Source: Kribbella soli (GTDB taxonomy: Bacteria; Actinomycetota; Actinomycetes; Propionibacteriales; Kribbellaceae). From it: a DNA stretch of 64,000 bases. Both the position numbers and the translations under genes were made by a program. The stretch covers positions 186,001 through 250,000 of the forward strand of contig NZ_SJJZ01000003.1 in the NCBI RefSeq assembly GCF_004331345.1, written 5' to 3'. The notes beneath the pieces are model-generated. The model was not told where the DNA came from, searched no databases, and saw only the letters and a list, made by a program, of their open reading frames with translations. The stretch's first letter is position 1. The number at the start of each line of letters is the position of its first letter. Positions 51,955-60,929 of this stretch are shown here, piece by piece.

Positions 51955-53664
51955 TCAGACGCCTCGGTGAGCGGTGTGGAGCGGGTTGGGGATGGTGCCG
52001 GTGGTGGGGATGGGTGGGCGGGTGTCTAGGTCGGTGTAGCCGAGGGCTAGGCGGTAGCCGTTGAGGGGGTAGCGGAGGAAGGTTTCGCCGGTTAGGGCAG
52101 TGGCCTCCAGGCGGGTGGCGTGTTCGGGGTGGGTTCTGGTGTAGAGGTCTACTTCGGCGCGGGTCAGGGACCAGAAAGCGGATTCGGGGATGAGGGCATG
52201 CGCTGCGAGGGGGTTGAGGACGCCTAGGAGGAGGGCGTCTACGACGTACTGGCGGAGGATGGACCAGGGTTTTCTGGGGAGGACTCGGGTGTGGGAGTCG
52301 GGTTCGGGGCCGCGGGCAACGATGGGGGCGGTGGAGAGGTTGATGTCGTCGACGAGGTCCTTGATGACGAGGCGGGTGGGGAGGCCGGTGGGTGAGCAGA
52401 TGACGGCGAGGTTTTCGCCGTGTGGGTTGACCGTGATGCCGTAGTGGTGGAGCAGGTGGAGCAGCGGGCGTAGGAGGGTGGCGAGGAGGTGGCCGAGCCA
52501 GGTTTCGGCGTCGGTGCCGGAGCGGGCGATCGCGGCTGATGCGAAGCCGGGATGGAGTACGGCGGCCAGCGGCCACACGGTCTCGCCATTCTGCAGGCGG
52601 GGGTCGACGGGGTCGCGCCAGATGCAGCCAAGGGTTTCGGTCCACTGGTACGGGATGCCGGCGTGGGTGGAGAGTTCGGGGTGCGGGACGGTGGCTGAGG
52701 CGACCTCGCCCAGGAGTTCAGTGCCTAGGTCGCGGAAGACCTCGTCGCGGGACCAGAGGCCGCGGAGCCATTGGGTGATCATCGGGGCGGCGAGGGTGCA
52801 ATGCGACGGGATGCCGCGGTAGACCGAGGTGTTCAGGATCTTCAGGGGAAGCTTGACCTGGTAGCGCGAAGGATTCGAGATGTTGACCATCGTGCGGATC
52901 GACTGGGTCGGAAGGTACTCGTCGGGGCTCTCCCCCAGCACGACGATCTCCCCGGTGGCCAGTTCGCGGGCCCACTGGGTGCGGACGACGTGGTCCAGTT
53001 GCCACGGGTGGCACGGGAGCCAGACGTATGCGTCGGGGTCGTCCAGCCGCGCGCGGAACGCCTCGATGACGGGTGTGTCCAGTTCGCGGGCGATGACGGC
53101 GTGCTCGGACAAGTCCGGAGTACCGCGGAATTCGGCCAGACCTCGGCGTACGGCGAGCCAGACCAGGTGCAGCGGAGTACGGGCTTCCGGGGCGTAGCGC
53201 TCGCTGTCGGCGGCGGAGAAGCCCAGCCGGCCCTTGTTGGCGACCAGGAGCGGGTGCCCGGTCAGGTGTCCTTCCAGCCGGGTGTGGTGCAGCTCTAGCA
53301 ACTCAGCAGCGGGCACCGCCGTAGAAGCCATCCGTACGTCGGCAGCGAGCGTGCTCGTCAGCTCGGCGACGTACCCGGCCACGGTGGACCCGTCGACCCC
53401 CAGTACGTCGGCAGCGTCGACGAAGAACCGGATCGGGTCGGTGGCGATCTCGCTTTCGTCGTTGCCGAGGATGCCAGCAGTGGTACGTCGGATCGACGCC
53501 GGATCGACCCGCCAACTGCCGAAGCCACCGCGCGTCGCGTCGAACACGTAAGACACTGCGCCGAGGTCCAGCCGGTTGTCGACGGGCTCGAGCAACCCCT
53601 CTGTGCAGAACTGCGAGATGAGCTTCGCCAGCAGCTCCGACGAACACTGGGTCCAAACACTCAT
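51955..53664 (-). CDS. NIS siderophore synthetase, IucA/IucC family (IucC/RhbF-like position)
   Basis: A 569-residue NRPS-independent siderophore synthetase that joins a carboxylate (citrate type) to an amine or hydroxylamine using ATP. ATP-site elements include HPLLVANKGRLGFS (family HPxxKxRxG variant), LPCHPWQLDHV and TQSIRTMVNI. FhuF-like C-terminal region: HHYGITVNPHGENLAVI and RLVIKDLVDDINLS. The Lys of the usual HPxHKxRxG loop reads N-K here (VANKGR). Last gene of the operon, with ATGA overlap to the monooxygenase. It probably adds the second hydroxamate arm. Confidence 0.92.
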   Translation of the reverse strand: MSVWTQCSSELLAKLISQFCTEGLLEPVDNRLDLGAVSYVFDATRGGFGSWRVDPASIRRTTAGILGNDESEIATDPIRFFVDAADVLGVDGSTVAGYVAELTSTLAADVRMASTAVPAAELLELHHTRLEGHLTGHPLLVANKGRLGFSAADSERYAPEARTPLHLVWLAVRRGLAEFRGTPDLSEHAVIARELDTPVIEAFRARLDDPDAYVWLPCHPWQLDHVVRTQWARELATGEIVVLGESPDEYLPTQSIRTMVNISNPSRYQVKLPLKILNTSVYRGIPSHCTLAAPMITQWLRGLWSRDEVFRDLGTELLGEVASATVPHPELSTHAGIPYQWTETLGCIWRDPVDPRLQNGETVWPLAAVLHPGFASAAIARSGTDAETWLGHLLATLLRPLLHLLHHYGITVNPHGENLAVICSPTGLPTRLVIKDLVDDINLSTAPIVARGPEPDSHTRVLPRKPWSILRQYVVDALLLGVLNPLAAHALIPESAFWSLTRAEVDLYTRTHPEHATRLEATALTGETFLRYPLNGYRLALGYTDLDTRPPIPTTGTIPNPLHTAHRGV

Positions 53665-54908
53665 CCCGGGATCGCAAACGTCGTGTACGCCGTGGACTTG
53701 GGCAGCCGGAACACCTCTCGGCCCACCACGCTGTTCAGGATGGTCGCGTTGCGGATCGCTCCGATGCCGAGGTCCGGTGCCGCGACGCCGTGGCTGTGCA
53801 GGTCGGCGTTCGCGACGAAGATCCGCCCCTCCAAAGCACCCCGCACACTGTGGTCGCGGTTGATGACCCAGCGACCGGCAGCGTCGTGCTCGATCTGCTC
53901 CTGCAGCGACTCCAGGAACGGCAGCGGACGGTTCCGGTAGCCGGTGGCCGCGACGACGGCGCCTGTTGTGTGCTGGAACGTCTTCCCGCTGTCCGCGTGC
54001 AGCATGGTGAGCTCCAGCCCGTCAGCGCGCGCCACAGCGGAGACGACAGCCACACCACACTGCAGTTCAGCCGGCAGCTCCCTCGAGTACAGGACGTCGT
54101 GGATGTCGTCCAGCGTCTCCGACGAGATGCCCTTGTAGTGCCGCCACTGCTCCTTCACCAGCTTGTCGCGTACCGGCTCGTCCAGTCCGTGGAAGTAGTC
54201 GACGTACGACGGCGTCGTCATCTCCAGCACCAGCTTGGAGTAGTCCAGCGGAGCGAACGACGGCGTACGCGTCAGCCACCACACAGCGGGGCCGTTAGCT
54301 CGCAGCAGGTCCAGAGTGCACTCAGCACCTGACTGCCCCGAGCCAACCACGGTCACGCGACCTGTGCGCAGCAGATCGTCCCTACGGAACAGGTAGTCCG
54401 CAGAGTGTGCGAATCGCTCAGCAGGGAGCCCTGCCAGCGCAGCAGGTACGAACGGCTCGGTACCGACGCCGACCACCAGATGCCTTGCCTCGAACTGCTC
54501 AACGCTCTCGCCGCGTTCAACAGTCAGCTCGAACGACGAGCCGTTCCAGACGACGTCACGCACGTGGTGGCCGAAGTGCAGTGAGTCCAGCTGCGCAGCA
54601 CACCACCGCAGGTACGTCTCGTACTCCCGCCGCGTCGGATGGAACTTCTCCCGCACGTAGAACTGATACAGTCGGTCGTTGTCCTTCAAATACGACAGAA
54701 ACGACAGGTGGTGCGCCGGCTCGACCAACGACACCAGGTCCGCCAGGAACGACACCTGCAGCATTGCGTCGTCGAACATCAACCCGCGATGCCAGGTGAA
54801 CTCCGGCCGGCTGTCGAGCACAGCCAGCTGTACGTCGTCCACGCCGTCCGCCAGTGCGGCCAGTCCGAGGTTGAACGGCCCACAGCCGATCGCGATCACG
54901 TCGTACAT
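53661..54908 (-). CDS. Lysine/diamine N-monooxygenase (IucD/RhbE/DesB-like)
   Basis: A flavin-dependent N-hydroxylating monooxygenase of 415 residues that hydroxylates the terminal amine of lysine, ornithine or a diamine. FAD motif at the N terminus: IAIGCGPFNLGLAAL. NADPH motif: VTVVGSGQSGAECTLDLL. Late family motif AATGYRNRPLPF. The substrate is most likely the diamine made by the decarboxylase of the same operon. The ATG is 11 bp after the stop of the acyltransferase gene and the stop overlaps the next start. Product feeds the acetyl transfer step. Confidence 0.94.
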   Translation of the reverse strand: MYDVIAIGCGPFNLGLAALADGVDDVQLAVLDSRPEFTWHRGLMFDDAMLQVSFLADLVSLVEPAHHLSFLSYLKDNDRLYQFYVREKFHPTRREYETYLRWCAAQLDSLHFGHHVRDVVWNGSSFELTVERGESVEQFEARHLVVGVGTEPFVPAALAGLPAERFAHSADYLFRRDDLLRTGRVTVVGSGQSGAECTLDLLRANGPAVWWLTRTPSFAPLDYSKLVLEMTTPSYVDYFHGLDEPVRDKLVKEQWRHYKGISSETLDDIHDVLYSRELPAELQCGVAVVSAVARADGLELTMLHADSGKTFQHTTGAVVAATGYRNRPLPFLESLQEQIEHDAAGRWVINRDHSVRGALEGRIFVANADLHSHGVAAPDLGIGAIRNATILNSVVGREVFRLPKSTAYTTFAIPG

Positions 54909-54919
54909 GTCATGCCTCC

Positions 54920-55426
54920 CTACACGGCCCGGGTACGGACCATCAGTAGTGCTGTCTTCTCGGGCAGCTGTAGCTCCCCGTGCTGGACGAATCCGGCCGC
55001 GGCGAACGCGCGGACGGAAGGGGTGTTCTCGATGTCTGGTTCGGCGACCACCTGCGAACAGTCCGGCTCTGTGCGCAGCACCTCATCAGCGAGCCAACGC
55101 AGTACCTGCCGCCCGAGGCCCTGGCCGACGCGCGCGACGTCACCGATCGCCACGTGCACGCCCCAGTCCTCCTCGCCGTACGCGTAGTACTCCGCAAGCC
55201 GGTCGTGCCTGACCCGGTACAACTCGACGTACGCGAACTCCTCCCCGTCCGCCGCGACCACATACGGCGTGGAGTGCTCCCCCGCCGCCTGTTGCTCGAT
55301 CTCCTGCGCCCAGCGCTCCACGGACCAGCCCTGGTGCCACCAGCGCCGGATGTGCGGCTGCGACATCCACAGTGCGATGCGAGGCGCGTCAGACGGCCCC
55401 GCCGGCCGCAGCTCGAACGAGGTCAC
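54920..55426 (-). CDS. Siderophore N-acyltransferase, GNAT fold (IucB/RhbD-like)
   Basis: A 168-residue protein with the AlcB/IucB-type GNAT motif. The sequence IALWMSQPHIRRWWHQ is the typical start of siderophore hydroxylamine acyltransferases (MxxPHVxxFW type). The acetyl-CoA loop region is RVGQGLGRQVLRWLADEVL, with VVAEPDIENTPSVRAFAAAG near the end. It should put an acetyl or other acyl group on the N-hydroxy diamine, giving the hydroxamate. GTG start overlaps the stop of the first NIS synthetase (GTGA). Confidence 0.92.
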   Translation of the reverse strand: MTSFELRPAGPSDAPRIALWMSQPHIRRWWHQGWSVERWAQEIEQQAAGEHSTPYVVAADGEEFAYVELYRVRHDRLAEYYAYGEEDWGVHVAIGDVARVGQGLGRQVLRWLADEVLRTEPDCSQVVAEPDIENTPSVRAFAAAGFVQHGELQLPEKTALLMVRTRAV

Positions 55427-57039
55427 CGCAGCGGGTTAGGGATGTCGAGGTAGACGGACTGTGCGTCCAGTGGCGCCACTACCTCGTCAATGCCCCGCAG
55501 CCGGGTCAGCATGTTCGCCTTGCACGGCAGGGTCTCCGCTTCGAGCCATCGCCGCGCCAGCCGATCACCAGAAGGCCCAGCAGCCTTCAGCAGCGGCAGA
55601 GCGAGTGTGAGCCGCTCCCGCACCACACCGAGCAGGTCGCCCTCGTCCGCGACCCCGTCAGCCGCCAGACAGCCCACCACGGCCAGCGCCTGGTTGTGGA
55701 GCAGGTAGTAGGTCAACCGGTCATCGACGATTGGGTCGTCCACCACCGCGAGTGTCGAGTCACGCAGCCCTGTGACCGCCAGCAGACCACGCAGGTACGA
55801 CGACGCGAGGTAGTAGCCCTGGTTGTCGCGATAAGCACCGCCCTTGATCCGCCCTGCCCCGTCCAGCCGCACCAGCGTGTTCTGCTGATGCGCCTCGAGA
55901 CCGATGCCTGTCTCGGCGTACAGGTGCAGCATCGGGATCAGCACGTTGTCGACGTACGCCGAGACCCACTCGGCCGGGTCGGCCGCCGCGAAGGTACTCA
56001 GCCGACTCACACCGCCGGGTCGTGGCGCGACCAGCCCCGCCAAGCAGGCGTAGCTGTTGACGTCTGCCGGCACCTCCCGGACCGCAACGTCAAGGCCGGT
56101 CAGCGTCGGTCCACCCTCGTCGAGCGCGACCCAGGCCGGGTCGCGAACGATGGTGAAGCGCGGGTGCGCGGTCGCCGTACCCGCGTTGTACGCCGCGTCG
56201 AGCAATCGGTTGATCTCCAGCCCGCGGCGCAGCTCGGTCGGCGTCGACTCCCGCCGCGAGTTCGTGATCCGCAGACCGAGCGACAGCTTCAGCATCACCG
56301 GCAGATCCGGGTGGAACACGGTCCGCAGGCTGGACGTCGGGTACCACTGAGCGCCGCCAGGTCCCAGGGCCTTCACCCGACCGGCAGAGATCAGCGAGGC
56401 GACCCGCGGACGCTCCGCCACCGCAGCAGCCTGCCACGGATGGGCCGGGATCAGCACCCGGCCCGACGACGGGGTGATACCGGCCAGCGCGCCCATCAAC
56501 TGCACAGCGTCCAGTCCCTGCAGCGAGGGCGCGCCGGCCACCTGGTCCGACGACACCAGTTCGGCGTCGGCTTCGAACCAGTGCACTGCGAAGCGGCCAC
56601 CGAGCTCCGGCGAGTACGCCGCCAGCTCGTCACCGCTCAGTCCGTCCCGGCTCTTCGGCGCCGGATGGTTCAGATGCCCGAACAGCAACGCCTGCTCGAG
56701 CTCGAGGAAACGCCCCGGCCCCCGCTGACCGTCAGCCTCTGAGACGAAGATCTCGACATTGCGCACCGACTCCGCCGTACGCGCTGCCAGATCGTCGATC
56801 TCCGCCGGATCAGCGTCCGCCGACAGCAACCGCACCAAGGCCTCAGGAACAGCTGGTACGCCGTCCACCTGTACGTCGCTGAACTGGTGCAACCCGGTCC
56901 GCGACGCATGCTCCACCCGCGCCGACACCGTTGAACCGCCGACATCCAAGGTCAGCGCCCCGACCGCGACCGGCACGGACGACTCCCGGGTGTAGCACCG
57001 CAGGATCGCGTTCAGATGCGCATCAGCCGCAATAGTCAC
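55423..57039 (-). CDS. NIS siderophore synthetase, IucA/IucC family (IucA/RhbC-like position)
   Basis: A 538-residue NRPS-independent siderophore synthetase. Recognisable elements are LFGHLNHPAPKSRDGLSGDE (HPxxKxRxG nucleotide loop), VLIPAHPWQAAAV, PTSSLRTVFHPDLPVMLKLS (citrate and ATP site) and IGLEAHQQNTLVRLD with KGGAYRDNQGYYLASSYL. It should activate one carboxylate of citrate and add the first hydroxamate arm. GTG start overlaps the decarboxylase stop (GTGA). Differs from the second NIS gene in the operon, so the two are likely sequential enzymes, as IucA and IucC are for aerobactin. Confidence 0.94.
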   Translation of the reverse strand: MTIAADAHLNAILRCYTRESSVPVAVGALTLDVGGSTVSARVEHASRTGLHQFSDVQVDGVPAVPEALVRLLSADADPAEIDDLAARTAESVRNVEIFVSEADGQRGPGRFLELEQALLFGHLNHPAPKSRDGLSGDELAAYSPELGGRFAVHWFEADAELVSSDQVAGAPSLQGLDAVQLMGALAGITPSSGRVLIPAHPWQAAAVAERPRVASLISAGRVKALGPGGAQWYPTSSLRTVFHPDLPVMLKLSLGLRITNSRRESTPTELRRGLEINRLLDAAYNAGTATAHPRFTIVRDPAWVALDEGGPTLTGLDVAVREVPADVNSYACLAGLVAPRPGGVSRLSTFAAADPAEWVSAYVDNVLIPMLHLYAETGIGLEAHQQNTLVRLDGAGRIKGGAYRDNQGYYLASSYLRGLLAVTGLRDSTLAVVDDPIVDDRLTYYLLHNQALAVVGCLAADGVADEGDLLGVVRERLTLALPLLKAAGPSGDRLARRWLEAETLPCKANMLTRLRGIDEVVAPLDAQSVYLDIPNPLR

Positions 57040-58523
57040 GCCGCTCCTTCGCCGGTCCGGACGTCGAGGCCGGTGGCCACGACCTGGTCGAGCAGGTCCT
57101 CGATGTCCGTCGCGGTGGCGTTCGGGTTCAGCAGCGTCAGCTTCAACGCGACCGCCGCCGGGCGGCCGCCGCGGGCCGGCAGCTTGGTCCGGCCGATCAG
57201 CACCCGCCCAGAGGTCAGCAACCGGCGCCGGACCTCGCCCTGGAGCGCGTCCAGTCCGGACGCGTCCAGTCCCTGCCCGGCGACCCGGAACAGCACCGTG
57301 GTCAGGGTCACCGGTGCCAGCAACTCGAGGTTGCTGTCGGCAACGACCCGGGCCGCGGCGGCGTGCGCGAGCTCGTGGCAGGTGTCGACCATCGTTCCCA
57401 GTCCGGCCCGTCCGTATGCCGTCAGTGTGGTGGCAACCTTGACCGCGTCCGGCCGGCGGGTGGTCTGCAGGCTGCGGCCGAGCAGCCCGTCCAGCCCGGA
57501 GTCGATGTCGTCTGCCGGGTTCAGGTAGTCCACCGAGCGGTCGAACGCCGCGAACCGGCTCCGGTCCGCCACCAGCAGCACGCTGGTCGCGGCCGGCTGC
57601 CAGCCGATCTTGTGCAGGTCCAGGGTCACCGAGTCCGCCAGCGGTACGTCGGCGAGCAGCGGCGCCAGCCGGTCCGAGAACAGTGCCCCGAACCCGTACG
57701 CCGCATCGACGTGCAGCCAGGCGCCGTACTGCCGGGCCAGTGCGGCGATCGGCGCGATCGGGTCCACCGATCCGAAGTCCGTCGTACCGGCGGTTGCGAT
57801 CACTGCCACCGGCGTCCGGCCGGGCTTCGCGAGCTCGTCGGCTAGCAGATCCGTCCGCATCCGGAAGTTCTCGTCGGAGCCGATGGTGATCGCGGCCTGC
57901 TCACCGAGCCCGAGGGCGGCGCAGGCGCGCTGAACCGAGAAATGGGCCAGCTCGGAGCAGAACACGACCGGGCGTTCGAAGCCCTGCAGACCGTTCCGCC
58001 GGACGTCGACTCCCGCGGCGGCGGCCGTGCTGTCGCGGGCGATCAGGATCGCGAGCAGGTTCGAGATCGACCCACCGGGCGTCAGTACGCCGTCCGCCTG
58101 CGGGCCGAACCCGGCCAGCGAGGCCAGCGCCCGCACGACCCACTGCTCGATCGCAAGCGTCGCGGGACCGGAGTCGTAGGTGTCCATCGAGGCGTTCGAA
58201 GCCGAGGCCAGCGCGTCCGCGTCGACCGCGACCTGCAGGACCGGCGGCTGCAGGTGCGCCGCGGCGTGCGGGTGGCTCAGGTCGATCCCGTGCTCGTCGA
58301 GGAGCCCCGCGATCAGGTCGAGCGCGGCGGACTCCCCCACCCCGGTCGACGGGACCCGCGGCTCACCCAGGACCTCGCCAGCACGCCGCAGTACCGCTCC
58401 CGGCGAACCGTGCGGCAACGGTCCGCGCTCACGGTCCGAGACCGTCGAGGCCAGCGGCCAGCGTGCGGCGAACGGATCGCGAACGGGTGCGGGCAGCGCG
58501 GTCAGACGCGCAGGCTGCGACAT
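57036..58523 (-). CDS. PLP-dependent amino acid decarboxylase (RhbB/DesA-like)
   Basis: A group II PLP decarboxylase of 495 residues, first gene of the siderophore operon. The PLP Lys is in SVTLDLHKIGWQPAATS and the cofactor-binding Asp in WLHVDAAYGFGALF. GVLTPGGSISNLLAI and CSELAHFSVQRACAALG also fit. The substrate could be lysine (to cadaverine) or diaminobutyrate (to 1,3-diaminopropane). The first fits DesA-like enzymes and the second RhbB. No diaminobutyrate aminotransferase is nearby, which favours lysine. GGGAGAT lies before the ATG at 58523. Upstream promoter carries iron boxes. Confidence 0.93.
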   Translation of the reverse strand: MSQPARLTALPAPVRDPFAARWPLASTVSDRERGPLPHGSPGAVLRRAGEVLGEPRVPSTGVGESAALDLIAGLLDEHGIDLSHPHAAAHLQPPVLQVAVDADALASASNASMDTYDSGPATLAIEQWVVRALASLAGFGPQADGVLTPGGSISNLLAILIARDSTAAAAGVDVRRNGLQGFERPVVFCSELAHFSVQRACAALGLGEQAAITIGSDENFRMRTDLLADELAKPGRTPVAVIATAGTTDFGSVDPIAPIAALARQYGAWLHVDAAYGFGALFSDRLAPLLADVPLADSVTLDLHKIGWQPAATSVLLVADRSRFAAFDRSVDYLNPADDIDSGLDGLLGRSLQTTRRPDAVKVATTLTAYGRAGLGTMVDTCHELAHAAAARVVADSNLELLAPVTLTTVLFRVAGQGLDASGLDALQGEVRRRLLTSGRVLIGRTKLPARGGRPAAVALKLTLLNPNATATDIEDLLDQVVATGLDVRTGEGAA

Positions 58524-58548
58524 CCAGATCTCCCGGGAAGTTGTCGAG

Positions 58549-58567
58549 TAAGGCAACCCTTACTAAG
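58549..58567 (-). promoter_or_regulatory. DtxR/IdeR iron box, downstream copy
   Basis: The plus-strand 19-mer starting TAAGGCAACCCTTAC agrees at 14 of 19 positions with the DtxR/IdeR consensus TWAGGTWAGSCTWACCTWA. GTAAGG and CCTTAC (58548-58563) form a perfect 6-bp inverted repeat. The site lies 25-45 bp upstream of the decarboxylase start and is a near-copy of the next site, 15 bp away. Confidence 0.7.
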
Positions 58568-58582
58568 GCAGCCCTAACCTTT
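58564..58582 (-). promoter_or_regulatory. DtxR/IdeR iron box, upstream copy overlapping the -10
   Basis: The 19-mer TAAGGCAGCCCTAACCTTT agrees at 15 of 19 positions with TWAGGTWAGSCTWACCTWA. Its first 15 bases repeat those of the adjacent site with two differences. It overlaps the probable -10 element, where a bound repressor would block RNA polymerase. This predicts iron repression of the siderophore operon. Confidence 0.75.
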
Positions 58583-58605
58583 GCCCTGTGCACCCACGGT
58601 GTCAA
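58577..58605 (-). promoter_or_regulatory. Probable promoter of the siderophore operon
   Basis: On the minus strand a perfect TTGACA (58600-58605) is followed after 17 bases by AAAGGT (58577-58582), a weak -10. The spacing is ideal. It lies 54 bp upstream of the decarboxylase start and overlaps the iron boxes. Confidence 0.6.
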
Positions 58606-58637
58606 CTCGATCACGTCCGGAGTGGCGATCCTCACGA

Positions 58638-60893
58638 TCAATGCAACGATGCAGAACACCAATGCGGGCCGGTGGTCCAGCCGAGGAGGCGACGGCCGCC
58701 GCGTCCGGTGCGGCCGTGCGCGTCGAAGCGGTCCCCCGCGGCCACGTCCAGCAGCCCGGTCACGGCCGGCGCGAACCGTGGGCCGAGGACGCCGGCCCGC
58801 TCCTCGAGCTTGGCCAGGACGTCGGCGCCGTCGCAGTAGCTGAGGAAGAAGATCCCCTGACGCCACGCGTACGCCGTGTTCTTCAGGCCCTGCAGCCCGC
58901 TGATCCAGGTCGAGACCGGCTGGGTCTGACGCTGGATCGCCCAGCTGAACGCGCGGTCCGCGAGCTCGGGGCCGACCTCCCGCAGCCAGTCGGTCAGGTC
59001 GAGCGCCTCGACGAGTACGGCGAGGTTGTGCGAGGTCAGGATCTGACTCTGCTCCAGCACGGTCCCGTTCTGAGCGACGTACCCAGGAGTTTGCGAGGTG
59101 TGCGCCTCCTGAGCACGCCGGCGGCACAGCTCCGCGAAGTCGTCGGCCGTCAGCTTGCGCCAGCGGATCCGCGAACGCTGCTCGGCGGCCGGCCACGCGG
59201 CGGGCAGGTCGTAGTAGCGCGCGTACAGCGTCCCGGACAGAACCCGGCTCGCGACCGACGCCGCCTCCCGCCACTTCGCCGTGAACGTGCCCATGAAAAT
59301 GTCGGCAGCGACCTCCTCGACGAGCGGCAGTCCGAGGCCGGCCTGGCTGACCAGCGCATGGAACTCGCGGACCAGCGGGTTCGGCAGGATCGTCTGCGGG
59401 AACGCGCCGAGCGCGACGGCGGTGGTCTCCCGCAGCGTCTGCGCGGCGGCCCGCGTCGCCTTCTGCGAGCGGTCGCGGTACGGCGCGACCGCGGCGACCC
59501 ACGGCAGCTCGTCGAACCGCACCTGGTGTTCGAGGTTGAGCAGCAGAAGACTGCGCCGACGGCGGAAGGCCGCGTAGGTCTGCGCATAGACCGAGGCCAG
59601 CACCGGGTCCGCGATATTTGCCGCCAGCAACTGCGACGTGACCTGCGGCAGCACCTCGGCGAGCACCTCGCCCGAGCCGATGACGCCGCGATCCACCAAC
59701 TCACCGATCGGCGCCTCGAGCGCCCGGGCCGCCTTCGCCAGCAGATGCGGCGGCATCGCCACGCCGGCGGCCGCCGGGAGCTCCGCGCCGTCGACGGCCC
59801 CGGCGATCGGATCAAGCGCGGGCAGTCCGCCGTCCCGCGGGAAGCGGTCCAGCCGCGTACTCAGCACGTGCGCCAACGTCGCGTACGTCGGACGCGCCGC
59901 CACCTCGTTCTGCGCCGTACGCAAGGTCGCGCGGGCCTCGGATCCCGGTGCGCCGTGGGCGCTGATCGTGTTCGCCAGCGCACGCCGGATCCATCCGACC
60001 TCGCGACCGGTCAAGGCCGAGCTGTCGACGGGACAGCGCTCCAGCGCCGCCTGCAGCCGCGCGAAGTTGCTCTTCGGGTGCCGCGCATGGTGCAGCTCAG
60101 CCGCGGTCGCGTAGTCGTCCAGCCACTGGCTACGCCGTTCCATCCAGTCGTCCGGCCAGACCCGGCACGGCCAGCCACCGTTCACCACGCCCGAAATCAG
60201 CTCCGGGAGGTCACCGTCGACCGTGTCGCACCACAGCGACACCAGCCGGTCGTGGAGCGGGTTCCAGACCTGGAGGGTCTCCCGCATCGCGGCGATCCGC
60301 GGCGGCACCGTTGCCTGTCGCAACTGAGCACGGGCCTCGTCCACCGACTGCCGTCGTACCACCGCCCCGGCCGGAGCCGACGACGGACCGAACGTCGGAG
60401 TGAAACGGAGACGGTGCATCAACGGGCGAAGCTCGGCCACCAGGTCGAGCGCCGCGGCGAAGTGCCCATTCTCGAGCAACCAGGCGACCACCAGCAGCGC
60501 CGACTCCTCCGGTACGTCGACGCGGCAACGCCCGGTACGCAGCGCCTGCCCCAGCTCCGCGAGCCCTTCGTCACCGAGGTACCAGAGATTGACCCGCTCC
60601 CGATCCGTCTCCCCCGGCGCGTTCACCGGCAGCCGGGCGAGCTCCTCGGCACCCGGCGGCGACTCCGCCACGTACCGTCCGGTCACGAACCCTCCGGTCA
60701 CCACCTCGAGCGTGACCCACGCGGGCGTGTCGGCGACCGGAGTCCGCGACCCGATCGTCAGCTTTCCGGACGCCATGCCCTCCAGAACGGTGCGCCAGGC
60801 ATCGACCCGGACCGCGGCACGCCGCCGTACGGCGACATCGTCCGCAACCAGCGCTCGTTCGAGCGCGTGCTGAAGCCGGCCCGTCGCGTACAT
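58638..60893 (-). CDS. Conserved-looking 751-residue protein, function unknown
   Basis: A 751-residue, mostly helical soluble protein that I do not recognise. There is no signal peptide, membrane segment, Walker motif or obvious catalytic motif. The N terminus (MYATGRLQHALERALVADD, VDAWRTVLEGMASGKLTIGS, TPAWVTLEVVTGGFVTGRY) and the C-terminal part (LTSHNLAVLVEALDLTDWL, WISGLQGLKNTAYAWRQGIF) look well folded and constrained. The last 25 residues are Gly/Arg-rich. GGGGG precedes the ATG by 7-8 bases. A tRNA-like gene ends only 36 nt upstream on the same strand, so both may share a transcript. It ends 114 bp before the siderophore start. Confidence 0.7.
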   Translation of the reverse strand: MYATGRLQHALERALVADDVAVRRRAAVRVDAWRTVLEGMASGKLTIGSRTPVADTPAWVTLEVVTGGFVTGRYVAESPPGAEELARLPVNAPGETDRERVNLWYLGDEGLAELGQALRTGRCRVDVPEESALLVVAWLLENGHFAAALDLVAELRPLMHRLRFTPTFGPSSAPAGAVVRRQSVDEARAQLRQATVPPRIAAMRETLQVWNPLHDRLVSLWCDTVDGDLPELISGVVNGGWPCRVWPDDWMERRSQWLDDYATAAELHHARHPKSNFARLQAALERCPVDSSALTGREVGWIRRALANTISAHGAPGSEARATLRTAQNEVAARPTYATLAHVLSTRLDRFPRDGGLPALDPIAGAVDGAELPAAAGVAMPPHLLAKAARALEAPIGELVDRGVIGSGEVLAEVLPQVTSQLLAANIADPVLASVYAQTYAAFRRRRSLLLLNLEHQVRFDELPWVAAVAPYRDRSQKATRAAAQTLRETTAVALGAFPQTILPNPLVREFHALVSQAGLGLPLVEEVAADIFMGTFTAKWREAASVASRVLSGTLYARYYDLPAAWPAAEQRSRIRWRKLTADDFAELCRRRAQEAHTSQTPGYVAQNGTVLEQSQILTSHNLAVLVEALDLTDWLREVGPELADRAFSWAIQRQTQPVSTWISGLQGLKNTAYAWRQGIFFLSYCDGADVLAKLEERAGVLGPRFAPAVTGLLDVAAGDRFDAHGRTGRGGRRLLGWTTGPHWCSASLH

Positions 60894-60929
60894 CCGGAAC
60901 CCCCGTTCTCAGGATGGAACAGCGCTTCG

